Part shown: positions 27,601-35,220 of the stretch, piece by piece | How the letters are laid out: the number at the start of each line of letters is the position of its first letter | Numbering within the stretch: position 1 is the stretch's first letter | From: Phalacrocorax aristotelis | Taxonomy: Eukaryota > Chordata > Aves > Suliformes > Phalacrocoracidae | DNA length: 64,000 bases | Reading direction: 5' to 3' | Assembly: GCF_949628215.1 (NCBI RefSeq) | Contig: NC_134277.1 | Span: 88,959,963 to 89,023,962, forward strand | Notes under the pieces: generated by a model | What the model was told of the DNA's origin: nothing | Seen by the model: the letters and a program-made list of their open reading frames with translations, nothing else | Database searches by the model: none | Position numbers and translations under genes: made by a program

Positions 27601-30600
27601 ACGCTAGTGGAATAATTATCATTTGCCTAATCTGTCAAAACCATTTAAACTGAAACTGAGAGAAGTCACGTGGTAGTGTTACAGGTGGGTAGTTCAAAGG
27701 TAACTGAAAACTGGTTTCCAAATTAAAATTTTACTGTGGTTTCACCTTAACGTTCAGACTTCCAAACACTTAAATTTATCAATGAAGCTGAAAACATGCT
27801 ATAGGCTGTAATGTTGGCAACAAAAGAATGGGACTGAGGCAGTCAGAAACGGTACAGAATAATACTTCCTTTTATGGCTCACGTAAGATTATGAAAGAAT
27901 CAGATTATTCATTATTTAAAGAATTCACAGTCTGCAATAATAAGCATAAGAATTGCAATTCAAACAAGAATACAGAAGTTCAAACACAAGTTTGGATCTA
28001 TCATGCTGAATGAAAAAGTAATCACTTCATACAAACCAAGACAAAAATAGTTCTGAAAAAATAGGAGCAGTAAAACATACTTACTTGGTGTGAAAGCAAA
28101 TCTGTGCTTACATAATTCACAGTATTCTTTTCTGCTGTGTTTAAGCCACTGAACTAAGCTGCAATAAAAAGTGATGATATTAATACACACTATTACACCT
28201 CTCCGCCTTATCCCTCCATTAAGGAAAACACACCAATTCTCTGTTTTCAAGTATAAATCAGGATATTGGTACTATTAAGCAGGAGTTAAATTAGCATGTT
28301 TATTAAGTCCATTTAGGCCATCAAGTTCCAAAAAGTGGAAAAGGTAAGCTGACTATGAGTAATAGCGACTCTTCAATTACATCACATTATTGATAAAGTA
28401 CATTCTCTGAGCACATCATTGAAAAGGCTAATAACTCAAAACATATATCCTGACATGGACACCCACTAGCGTCCTTATAAATATTTCAAGATATGACCCA
28501 TATAGGCACACACCTAAGATTTAGAACTGTTGTACTGGTGAAAGAATGGCTATTAAAATACCATCAAAAGGAGTGTGTGCTATAGACTAGAATTACAGTT
28601 CTCACTTTAGCACTTCCCTGATCATGCACCTCGAAATGACCAAAAAGTACTAGGGTAATTTTATTTCTTGCTATAAGGTTACATGATCTTTTTATTCACA
28701 ACTATAAGTGGGAAGAAAAAGCCCCACCATACTAATTTTTCTGCTTAGTTTTCATAAAGCAGACATATGAGCAGAACCGTACCCCTAAACACAATTATCA
28801 GTACTTTCTTTCCATATATAATTACTAAATTCTTTGTGAACTGTAATGAACCACCATGTAAAAAAACCAAAACAAAACATAAAAAGCCTTAACACATTTC
28901 TGCTGAAAACTGGATTTTCTTACGAGTTAATCTGAAGATTTAGGAAGTATTGTTTTTAGAAACATGTCAATGTGTTTTATTAAGAAAAAAAACTTTAAAC
29001 CCCACAAACACAAAACTCACCATTCCTGATGAATGAATTTAATACTGCCAGTACACACACATGGATGATAGAGGGGTTTCTCAGGAGTTCCTTCAGACCG
29101 ACAGACTCTGCATATATCTGCTGACAAGAACATAAAGCTTAAACACTACTGCTTAAAGAACTCAAATTTACAAGACAAACTCTACAATTAAATTCTAGAA
29201 ACTTTGCCATGTACCAAAATGAAGCAAGAATAAATTTAAAGGGTATGAAAGACAGATTTCATCTGATGCAAGAAATGAAGACTGAGAGATTACGAGAAAA
29301 AGCAACAAGAACGTTATCATCTGCCTGATCATGTTACAAAACACCCAAAACATGTCTTGTTATATCTTGAAGACTTAAACACAGTCAAACTACAAGCAGA
29401 GGCGCTCTTTGCCTAAAAAAGTTATCACTAAAACAACATAAAGATTGCTAAGGATAATCTTCCCCAAAGAGGAGACTTTGAAATGGAAAAATTCCATTTG
29501 ACTTTTGAACAAGTCAAATGGAGGCTGAGCAGAAGAGATTTACTAATGTCTAACAAGGACTTAAACACACCATTTGCTACTCTTGAACCTAACGTGGATG
29601 TTCCTTGGTGCTCTTCATGAAAGGGAAAAGAACACGTCGTAATAAACAGAAGCAGGTATTTGGTGAGTTTGCTACCCAAGTTGAATAAGGCTATCCATTT
29701 AGCAGTCTACAGTCCAGACACAAAAGGGAAGACATTTTCTGTTTCTTATTTCATAATTTCAATGTCAGTAATATTTCAGTAGCTCCTGTACCTCCTTTAT
29801 TCTCTATTTTGACATTTTCTCACAGCTAAAGATTGCAAGATGTTTTGTGGACAAAGTGAGTGTAAACTTCTCCCTCTAAAGAACAGATGTCTATTTTATC
29901 ACCATTTGGTTATCCAGAGCATTTAAACACACAACCAAATATAAATAAAGATCAAGTATTTTATATGCTTATTGACAGATGCGTGGTATCTTTCCTTTAC
30001 TCCTCCTTTAATACCATTGGACTTTTATTCCTGTTATTAAGGAAATTAACATAAAACGTCCATTTTTGTAGAAGATTTAAGATTACAATTTTCTCTTTTG
30101 TTAATTATTTCTCTATCAACGACCACTCGGCAAACCTGCAAGAGTGCAACAGATACACATCACAGATTTTGTTAGAAAAATACCAACTTAAAAGTACTGA
30201 CGTAAGAATAACGAAAACAGTCAATTTCAAGTCTGAATTACCCATCTTCATTCTTGGTTGACATCTCCAAAAGTTAATGTATTTCTACAAAAAGTTCCAA
30301 AAGGTACCAACATTAAAATAAGACCATACTTCCACAAAGAAGTCAAAATATGACCATATCCCCAGTTTGCACAGATTAAAACAGTTTCTATACTAAAGCA
30401 TAAGAAATCAAGCGACCCAAAAGAAAAAAGATAATTTTGTAGATATAACACAGATCGGAATTCATACATGCAGACTAAAAACCTAGAACTAACAGAAACA
30501 TGTATTCAATACCACATCAATGATGCTACAAAGAGACATGAAGAGTATTTCCGTCACAGCCGTATCGAGCAACAACATACTGCTGCAAGCGTGAAGAGCC

Positions 30601-33600
30601 CCTGGTTTCCCTGCTGACAAGAAGGACCAGAACCGGTGCTTCACATAACAAATGATTCCTTTAACATCACAAGTATTTCCAGATGGCTGCACAGGGCAGG
30701 TGGCTGCAACTGACAGGCAGGACCTGCCCACCAGCTGTGGCATGCCCACCTTCCTCCAGCATGCCTTCAAACAGAGCTATTTCACTGCAGTAAGCTGGCA
30801 ACTTTGTACGCTGCATCAGCCTCGTAAAGGGTCAGGCAAGCACTAGAGCCAGCACAAGAGACAGGATGTGAAACTGCTGCTTTAAGAATACTCCCTGGCA
30901 CCAAAGAAAGCAAGTTAAAAGCATAGGGTTCTCTGAAGGATGCCCGAGATAGCTCTCTGAACCCACTCATTAATGGTCCGTTGACTTTCACATCAGACCC
31001 ATCACTTTTTCTCAAGACTGTTGGGGAAAAAACATAATTTGCCTTACTGAAAGCAAATGAATTCTTTATTTGGAAAAGGACTTCCTTGGTTAGCTTAGTG
31101 CTAGAAGTTAAACCTAAATTTTGGTTTGTTTTGTTTTTTTCCAAAGGCTATGAGAAGTTCTAGATATTCCCACTCGTTTTCTAAATCCAAATAAATGTAT
31201 TATGAGTGCAATAGTCTGGACTGTTAAGCAGCTGACAGCTTCAAATCCATAAACACCACTGAGGTTCATCACATAAAGCTATGCACCTTATGACCTACTG
31301 CCATGTTCAGAGGCAATTCCACCGTGTACAGACGTTCTTTTTCTACTTGCACGCGTACTTTTCATCCTGTTCTTCATGCATGTGTTTTGGAAAGAATGAC
31401 CTTGGGTAACACAGCTCTTCTTTGTTCCCCCAGAGAATGATCCTCTGCCTATCACCTCTCTAACTGAATGTTCACCACTGTAATATCCAAAAGCGAAGAT
31501 TAAGTTATTTAGCAACAAACTGATGTCACCACAAACAAAAGTACCTCTCATCTGCAAAACCTGGTATCTGATGCTTTCAGGTGCTATAGAGAAGCAACTC
31601 TCACATTCAGGGGAAGAAGCTGCCACTTAGGTCTGACCCTTCTTGGCCTCAGCTGCCTCTCCCACCCCAGCTCTCACCATCCAGTTAAGGTTTCTAGCTC
31701 CACAATACAATTCAGTCAAGCACAAAACCCATCAGAAACACAATGGCCGTAACCTCGTTAATGGGCTATCAATAGTTAGGAAAGTCCATTTGGCACTTTA
31801 TGGCAGAAGTTTAGGCACCCAATAATATTGCAGCACGGATTTCCTCTTCTTTAAGGCACTAATGCAGTCTTTTCTGCTACTAGTGTTTAAAGCTTTCTAA
31901 CCTTGGGAAGTCTCTTCAGTGTTCTGGCAAGCGTCGTGAAATTCTAACAGCAGGAACTGAAGTTTGAAACTGTAGAAGTTGTAACATTCTAGTGGTATTT
32001 ATGGAAAGTGAGTATACAGACTAGTTACTTTCATCCTACTACTCAGAGCTTTTGAGGGTAACATTGATAAGACTACAACATAATATCTAAGGCTACACCT
32101 GTATGCGTTTGTGTGCATGTATACATATATATATATGCACTAATATACATATATATGTATGAAACCCCTAGAAAAGTCCAAATTCCAAGTGTAGAGTTTA
32201 ACATGAAGGCTTACTTAAAGCAGACAATGCCTTAAGATGCAACTAAGATCCCCCTCTTCCTGGTCTCTCTTCATCTACTTAAGTCCTGTAAAAGCAGGTA
32301 CTATCAAAGACTGCCACTGTTAACAGCCCATAACTAGCAACTGTGCTGTCTGAATTAAATCCACCAGAGTGGTGCGAACTCAGCTGGTCATTTCCAAGTA
32401 TCCACTTCACAGCCTGCAATAACCCAGGTTTTCTGAGCAACCAAAGGCCAAGCAATGAAAGTTTCACTTTGTTAATTTCAACAGTGTAGGCATGCCAGAG
32501 CTGTAGCAAGCAGTTTTAAAAGCTGTTAGATTTTAAAAACACTACGATTTTGATAAACCATCTGTGTTCACAAGCACTAAAGATGTCTACAGCACAACCC
32601 AAGGGACATTTCCACAAAGGTGCTGCATTATTTCATCCAATGTTTTGTGTTTTTCCAGCTTTTCTTCTTTTTAATCCTCTCGAGCTGGAAAATCAAGTGC
32701 CACTAGATAAAAAGCTACGTTCATAATGATGCCAAAGTAACAAAGCCAAGACACAACATGCTTTCCTTTAAACTGTCTTGCTGCTGCAATATATTTTGTA
32801 GTTATTGCTTAAGATGACAAACAAAGCTCAAATACTGCAAGAAGCATAGGCACAACACACATCCTTTATTTATTTTGGTTTACGCTACCATATGAAGTCC
32901 TGTTTATGAAAGTTCTGCGTTATCAGCTTGAACTACAGGGTGCCCCAACGCTACCTGAGCACAGCAAAACTGCTGACAAAACATACACGTTTATCTCAAG
33001 TAAAGCAGTACTCTTAAGAACAGAAACTACCCATTACAAAAAACACGACTACGATCTGACAACTTCATTTTTAAAATAAGGCAAGTTACTCTGTATTAGT
33101 CTCTTGTAGAAGAGACAAACGTGTCAGCTTCTGCATCGTTTTACTATTTCGATTTTTTAAGTGCATTTTCCAGCACATGCAACAAAGTTAACCTTGCTAA
33201 AGCTGCTATTACTACTCAGCTGAAAGTGAAAATTTAAAACTGGCCAAGTTAGAGGACGGGGTACTACAGCATCTGCCGGTTAGGAGAGGACCGGGGGCGG
33301 GGAGGATCCCGCACGCCTCAGGGCGGCCCCCCCCTCACTGCCCCCTGCGCTGCCCCGGGGCGAGCACCCGGCTCCCACCCGCCGCGCCGGGGTCTCCGTT
33401 TGGGACACCCCCCCCTCCGACTCGCCCCCCGCCCCTCCCCCCCAGCAACGGCCCCCCGCGAAAAGCAGGCGGCCGGCGGGCCCCAGGCCGCGCGAGGGCA
33501 GCGCCACCGGTAACGGCCAGCCCCGCGCCGGGCTGTGACCACGGCACCTGTCCCCCCGCAGGGCCCGGCTCCCAGCGGCCGCCGTTATGTAAGGCGCACC

Positions 33601-33830
33601 CGCGTGCGCAGGCCAGCGCGGGCGCGGGCGGGGGGTGGAGAAGGAGGGGGGGCGGCCCGGGCACCTGCAGCCCCGGTACGCGAAGCCCCTCCCGGAGTAA
33701 ACAGCCCGCGGCCAGCCCAGAGGGTACCGGGCCCCGCGAGGCCCGCCCCCGCCCCTCGGGGCTGGGCAGGCGGGGCCGCCGCCGGGCCGGGGCGCGGAGG
33801 GACCGCAGTACCTTCCTCGGCGGTCTCCAT
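481..33830 (-). CDS. MARCHF6: MARCHF6, ER membrane RING-CH E3 ubiquitin ligase (5' half, exons 1-15; 3' part outside window)
   Basis: MARCHF6 (Doa10/TEB4 family) ubiquitinates misfolded and regulated proteins at the ER membrane. Fifteen exons on the minus strand join in frame through GT-AG sites into 445 codons that follow the vertebrate protein almost residue for residue. The C4HC3 RING-CH finger is complete: Cys9, Cys12, Cys26, Cys28, His36, Cys39, Cys52 and Cys55. Hydrophobic segments lie near residues 94-111, 144-163, 284-305, 336-355, 367-391 and 422-442. An Asp/Glu-rich cytosolic loop spans about 224-247. The family is about 910 residues long, so the second half, including most later membrane segments, lies left of position 1. 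The start codon sits in a CpG island. Intron 12 looks U12-type and exon 2 has a tandem acceptor. No frame breaks were seen. Identity is very secure; exon edges come from splice motifs plus codon phase. Confidence 0.97.
616..1448 (-). other. MARCHF6: MARCHF6 intron 14
   Basis: Plain AT-rich intron. A 79-codon open frame on the plus strand (983-1222) has no recognisable product and is regarded as chance. Intron 13 (1524-1641) is only 118 bp. Confidence 0.8.
1449..1523 (-). CDS. MARCHF6: MARCHF6 exon 14 (residues 376-400), fifth membrane segment
   Basis: Reads [25 protein letters not shown], identical to the family. The acceptor is CTAAAG and the donor is GTAAGA. Confidence 0.96.
1642..1710 (-). 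CDS. MARCHF6: MARCHF6 exon 13 (residues 353-375)
   Basis: Reads [23 protein letters not shown], matching the family. The acceptor is ATTCAG, 13 nt after a U12-like branch site. The donor is GTAATC. Confidence 0.95.
1711..2907 (-). other. MARCHF6: MARCHF6 intron 12, probable U12-type (minor spliceosome) intron
   Basis: On the minus strand the donor is GTATCCTTTT (2907-2898). A branch-like TTTCTTGAC (1731-1723) puts its A 13 nt before the terminal AG. The donor matches the U12 consensus RTATCCTTT exactly and the branch site matches TTCCTTRAC at 8 of 9 positions. Nothing else recognisable inside. Confidence 0.85.
2908..2988 (-). CDS. MARCHF6: MARCHF6 exon 12 (residues 326-352), fourth membrane segment, U12-type donor
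   Basis: Reads [16 protein letters not shown] followed by hydrophobic residues to Cys351-His352. The acceptor is CCTCCAG. The donor reads GTATCCTTT, the U12-type consensus rather than GTAAGT. Confidence 0.95.
2989..3597 (-). other. MARCHF6: MARCHF6 intron 11
   Basis: Ordinary U2-type intron (GTAAGT to CCTCCAG). No repeat or embedded gene seen. Confidence 0.75.
3598..3656 (-). CDS. MARCHF6: MARCHF6 exon 11 (residues 306-325)
   Basis: Reads [19 protein letters not shown]. The mammalian protein has His where the final Tyr is. The acceptor is TATGCAG, preceded by an almost pure C tract 21-40 nt upstream. The donor is GTAAGT. Confidence 0.95.
3657..6932 (-). other. MARCHF6: MARCHF6 intron 10
   Basis: A 3.3-kb AT-rich intron. 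It carries the G/C homopolymer tract near exon 11 (3677-3696) and an A-run near 3793. No mobile element or gene recognised. Confidence 0.75.
3677..3696 (-). repeat. C-homopolymer tract upstream of exon 11 acceptor (G12-C-G7 on plus strand)
   Basis: The plus strand reads 12 G, one C, then 7 G. In the MARCHF6 pre-mRNA this is a nearly pure C tract 21-40 nt upstream of the exon 11 splice site, and it acts as part of the polypyrimidine region. The plus strand could form a G-quadruplex. Length is likely polymorphic and prone to sequencing error. Confidence 0.9.
6933..6984 (-). CDS. MARCHF6: MARCHF6 exon 10 (residues 289-306), third membrane segment
   Basis: Reads [17 protein letters not shown], matching the family. 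The acceptor is CCTCACAG and the donor is GTAAGT. Confidence 0.95.
6985..8644 (-). other. MARCHF6: MARCHF6 intron 9
   Basis: A 1.7-kb AT-rich intron. Short open frames on both strands have no recognisable content. Confidence 0.75.
8645..8677 (-). CDS. MARCHF6: MARCHF6 exon 9, 33-nt exon (residues 278-288)
   Basis: A very short exon of exactly 11 codons ([11 protein letters not shown]) between an acceptor TTCACAG and a donor GTAAGT, phase 0 on both sides. It begins the third membrane segment. Confidence 0.94.
9172..9223. repeat. Near-perfect inverted repeat (23-bp stem, 6-nt loop)
   Basis: The inner arms AGTGTAGCAACA (9183-9194) and TGTTGCTACACT (9201-9212) are perfect reverse complements around the loop GGATAT. 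The pairing extends 11 more positions outward, to 9172 and 9223, with one T:G mismatch at 9182/9213. That mismatch would be a G-U wobble if the plus strand is transcribed. It lies in a MARCHF6 intron, about 17 bp before the CR1 fragment begins. It could be a palindromic MITE remnant, a hairpin RNA precursor or chance; no family is recognised. Confidence 0.85.
9240..10968 (+). mobile_element. CR1 LINE fragment: reverse transcriptase to C-terminal ORF2, degenerate
   Basis: CR1 is the dominant non-LTR retrotransposon of birds. Translation in shifting plus-strand frames gives CR1 ORF2 pieces in order. These are the G-N-Y-R-P-V region (about 9690), the S-Q-H-G-L-T-E-G-K segment (9775), and V-I-Y-L-D-F-C-K (9875). 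The catalytic A-D-D-T-K motif (10145), [11 protein letters not shown] (about 10530) and P-S-L-E/R-D-I-followed tail (about 10890) then follow. Several frame changes and stops show it is dead. About seven codons are missing in frame just after the Y-R-P-V motif. The 5' end of the element and its 3' tail with the 8-bp repeat are both absent. It is antisense to MARCHF6. Edges are approximate to about 20 bp. Confidence 0.93.
12321..12382 (-). CDS. MARCHF6: MARCHF6 exon 8 (residues 257-277)
   Basis: Reads [21 protein letters not shown], identical to the family at this place. The acceptor is TCCGCAG and the donor is GTGAGT. Confidence 0.96.
12674..12866 (-). CDS. MARCHF6: MARCHF6 exon 7 (residues 193-257), acidic cytosolic loop
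   Basis: Encodes the low-complexity loop with the conserved Q-P-A-N-P-P-A-E-N motif. An Asp/Glu run follows (about 224-247), then [11 protein letters not shown]. The acceptor is TTTGCAG and the donor is GTAACA. The opposite strand is open for over 100 codons only because this segment is biased in composition. Confidence 0.95.
13041..13226 (-). mobile_element. CR1 LINE 3' fragment, diverged
   Basis: The plus strand reads like the reverse complement of a CR1 3' end. An 'AGAATAG-GTGAGGTTAGAAAGGGCC' type start is followed by a 'CTCAAAGCAGGGTCA' block and 'CACAACCTCTCTGATCAAC'. The element is therefore in the same orientation as MARCHF6. Many substitutions indicate an old copy. Confidence 0.8.
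13230..13318. repeat. Low-complexity A/C-rich stretch and GTTT microsatellite
   Basis: AC/CCA-rich sequence with runs of A and C is followed by four tandem GTTT units near 13298-13316. This is simple-sequence expansion next to the CR1 fragment. Confidence 0.8.
14033..14201 (-). CDS. MARCHF6: MARCHF6 exon 6 (residues 136-192), second membrane segment
   Basis: Encodes the second hydrophobic segment (about 144-163) and the conserved [12 protein letters not shown] motif, then a Gln-rich linker that differs from the mammalian sequence. The acceptor is TTAACAG and the donor is GTAAAA. The exon ends on a codon boundary. Confidence 0.95.
14202..16000 (-). other. MARCHF6: MARCHF6 intron 5
   Basis: A 1.8-kb AT-rich intron. 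No repeat or gene recognised. Confidence 0.75.
16001..16073 (-). CDS. MARCHF6: MARCHF6 exon 5 (residues 112-136), loop between membrane segments 1 and 2
   Basis: Reads R-I-Y-K-C-L-F-T-G followed by a Ser/Leu-rich loop, matching the family. The acceptor is CATGCAG and the donor is GTAAGT. Confidence 0.95.
16074..19201 (-). other. MARCHF6: MARCHF6 intron 4
   Basis: A 3.1-kb AT-rich intron. No repeat or gene recognised. Confidence 0.75.
19202..19345 (-). CDS. MARCHF6: MARCHF6 exon 4 (residues 64-112), first membrane segment
   Basis: Encodes the linker after the RING-CH finger and the first hydrophobic segment (about 94-111), which ends V-V-P-L-T-A-C as in the family. The acceptor is CTACACAG and the donor is GTAAGT. 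The codon for Cys112 is split across the intron. Confidence 0.96.
22838..22862. repeat. A/G-rich simple sequence
   Basis: Runs of A interrupted by single G. Simple low-complexity sequence with no further meaning inferred. Confidence 0.8.
23734..23757. repeat. Short inverted repeat, 10-bp stem
   Basis: AGAAAATCTA (23734-23743) and TAGATTTTCT (23748-23757) are perfect reverse complements around CCAG. A short AT-rich hairpin like this can arise by chance in a window of this size. Confidence 0.8.
23852..23978 (+). mobile_element. Short SINE: tRNA-like head fused to a CR1 3' tail
   Basis: The head reads TAGCTCACAGGTTAAAGCA, a tRNA D-arm/A-box-like stretch. An anticodon-arm-like CTGGC...GCCGG stem with an 8-nt loop and a T-arm-like GGTTGTGAGTT follow. 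The body then changes to a CR1 3' end (GGTTGGACCAGATGATCTTC...) and finishes with ATTCTATG-TTTCTGTG, a CR1-type 8-bp tail. This is the layout of CR1-mobilised bird SINEs such as TguSINE1. The B-box is degenerate, so the copy is old. Assignment to a named family is inference. Confidence 0.7.
28085..28158 (-). CDS. MARCHF6: MARCHF6 exon 3 (residues 39-64), second half of RING-CH
   Basis: Completes Cys39 and carries the last two zinc ligands, Cys52 and Cys55, with the typical W-L-K-H-S-R-K-E-Y stretch before them. The acceptor is TTGCAG and the donor is GTAAGT. Confidence 0.96.
28159..29020 (-). other. MARCHF6: MARCHF6 intron 2
   Basis: An 862-bp AT-rich intron. Nothing recognised in it. Confidence 0.75.
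29021..29117 (-). CDS. MARCHF6: MARCHF6 exon 2 (residues 7-39), first half of RING-CH
   Basis: Encodes zinc ligands Cys9, Cys12, Cys26, Cys28, His36 and the first two bases of Cys39. The acceptor is CAGCAG, so the exon may also start 3 nt earlier at 29120, adding one Ala. The downstream AG reproduces the family sequence. The donor is GTGAGT. Confidence 0.95.
29118..29123 (-). promoter_or_regulatory. MARCHF6: Tandem NAGNAG splice acceptor of MARCHF6 exon 2
   Basis: The minus strand reads CAGCAG directly before exon 2. Use of the upstream AG would insert one codon (GCA, Ala) between Glu6 and Asp7, just before the first RING-CH cysteine. Confidence 0.8.
32118..32160. repeat. AT-dinucleotide microsatellite
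   Basis: Alternating AT/TA with TGTATACAT-like palindromes (ACATATATATATATG ... ACATATATATGTATG). Simple repeat in MARCHF6 intron 1. Confidence 0.85.
33812..33830 (-). CDS. MARCHF6: MARCHF6 exon 1, coding part (residues 1-7 partial)
   Basis: Nineteen coding nucleotides read M-E-T-A-E-E plus the first base of the Asp7 codon, then the donor GTACTG. The family N-terminus is M-D-T-A-E-E, so the start is secure. The 5' untranslated part continues to higher coordinates in the CpG island; the transcription start cannot be read from sequence alone. Confidence 0.93.
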
Positions 33831-33834
33831 CTTG
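33823..33834 (-). promoter_or_regulatory. MARCHF6: TISU/YY1-like element over the MARCHF6 start codon
   Basis: The minus strand reads CAAGATGGAGAC across the ATG. It matches the TISU consensus SAASATGGCGGC at 10 of 12 positions. TISU elements combine a YY1 site with efficient initiation on very short 5' leaders. Two mismatches leave this tentative. Confidence 0.45.
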
Positions 33835-34210
33835 CCTGGCTGACGCAGCGCCGGCCGAGCCAGTGGTGTGACCGCGGGGGGCGGGGCCGCCAAGCCGAGC
33901 GGGCGCTCTAGAGACCGTGCCACCGAGGCGGCGAGGCTAGAGCGCCGCTCCCGCTGCCGGCGCCGCCTGGCGGGGGGCGGTGGGGCCGGGTGACACGCGC
34001 CGCGCCCGGGGCCGGCAAAAGCGCGCAAGTTGGGCAAAAATACAGATAAAACCGGTTCTAAATTCTGCTCCAAACCCAAGAGAAACTCCGCGTTCATACG
34101 CGAAGTCGGCTAAGCTTTCGGGAGGGCCGGTGCTTCAGGGGCCGGGAATGGGAAGGCCGGGGATTCCCTGTGGCCCTTCCCCTGGGGGGAAGCTGTCCGC
34201 TCTCCTCTGA

Positions 34211-34667
34211 ATCCCACCTCTCCTTCCTGGGCCTGACATTTCCAACAGGAGTAATAAACTCTTCAGTAGAACACAAACATCTCTTTTAACTTAATCACTG
34301 CTGTGTTCAGGTCTCGCTGGTCTAAGCGGCTGAGGCAGCGCATGTTACAACTCCGTACTCTGCTGGCTACGCAGGGAGCTACCAGGTGTTCTTAGATGAG
34401 TTGACAAGAATCTTATTAAGGAAGAAAACAGAAGTTCATTGTATTAAGGGCAAACAGAAATTCTGTATTGATGAAATGCATGTGTGTGTTATGCTAGTTT
34501 TCCTTTCTACCACCCATCTTAACCCCTCTGGTTGATCAATGAGTCGTAGCAACTTTCAGCTCCCTTTACCATATGACCCTTCCTGTCCAACCAGTCATTA
34601 AGTCCTTTGCATTAAGGCCCCGTCATCATGTTGTCACCAAAAACTGGGAATAAAACTGCTTAACACT
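34211..34667. other. Intergenic, nothing recognised
   Basis: Sequence just upstream of MARCHF6, beyond the CpG island. No repeat, exon or motif I can support. Confidence 0.7.
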
Positions 34668-35220
34668 GGGTGTGTTAAAGAGCAGGCATTACTTTATTCG
34701 GCACCGGGTGTATGGGGGATCTTTCCTCTTAACAAGCACACATACTGGAGTTCATTTTTGACATTTATACATGAAAGTTAACACATCACACCTATCTAAT
34801 ACATAATCATTGACCTGACTAAGTACCTCCTTCTTCCATTGGTCCATACCTTCTTTGCTTAAATTTAAAGCTACAGTATGATTTTAATTCACTGCACATG
34901 TTCAAGAGGAATGGGGTGGGGGATGTCCTTTCATCCCTCAGTTAAGTCAGTGGTTGGGACCTCCCACTACTGGAATTACTTTCCCCCCAGTTATTGTGAC
35001 TCTCTCTGGTTTCATTGTTTCATGGTTGTGGTGCCCCTTGATCTTTCTTGCAGGAGGATGTTTCTTTCTGTTACGGGTCCTTGAAGTTTCTCAGCTCGTG
35101 AACCTTGAATTCCTTTCACAAGCTGGCTCATTGCGTCATTTGTATTTCTCAGGATGTGGGTTTAGGTTAATAATGGCTCAAGCTGCAAGTTTAACCCTTT
35201 AGTAATTTACAGCAGTGTCA
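34668..35220 (-). mobile_element. Probable solo LTR of an endogenous retrovirus-like element
   Basis: On the minus strand there is an AATAAA polyadenylation signal (near 34692-34699) followed by GTAATGCCTG and a possible end CTCTTTAACACA. The region around it resembles bird ERVL-type LTRs as I know them. No coding region, primer-binding site or second LTR was seen. The boundaries are guesses and no target-site duplication was found. Confidence 0.4.

Larger units (their letters stand above)
19346..28084 (-). other. MARCHF6: MARCHF6 intron 3, largest intron in window
   Basis: An 8.7-kb intron. It contains a tRNA-like/CR1-tailed SINE (about 23852-23978), a 10-bp-stem hairpin (23734-23757) and a purine-rich run (22838-22862). 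A 205-codon plus-strand open frame (25958-26575) has no recognisable product. Confidence 0.75.
29118..33811 (-). other. MARCHF6: MARCHF6 intron 1
   Basis: A 4.7-kb first intron. Its 5' end lies in the CpG island. It contains an AT microsatellite near 32118-32160. No gene or mobile element recognised. Confidence 0.8.
33280..34210. promoter_or_regulatory. MARCHF6: CpG island promoter of MARCHF6
   Basis: About 900 bp of very GC-rich, CpG-dense sequence stands alone in an otherwise AT-rich window. It spans the 5' end of MARCHF6, whose start codon is at 33830. NRF1-like GCGTGCGCAGG occurs near 33601 and several GC boxes (GGGGCGG) are present. Such islands often fire in both directions, so it could also start transcription toward CMBL. 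The long GC-rich open frames on both strands here are composition artefacts. Confidence 0.9.

Noticed and set aside
33535-34097. Long GC-rich open frames (up to 170 codons) on both strands of the CpG island
   Set aside because: Stop codons are rare in such GC-rich DNA. The translations are Pro/Ala/Arg/Gly low complexity and overlap each other in several frames.
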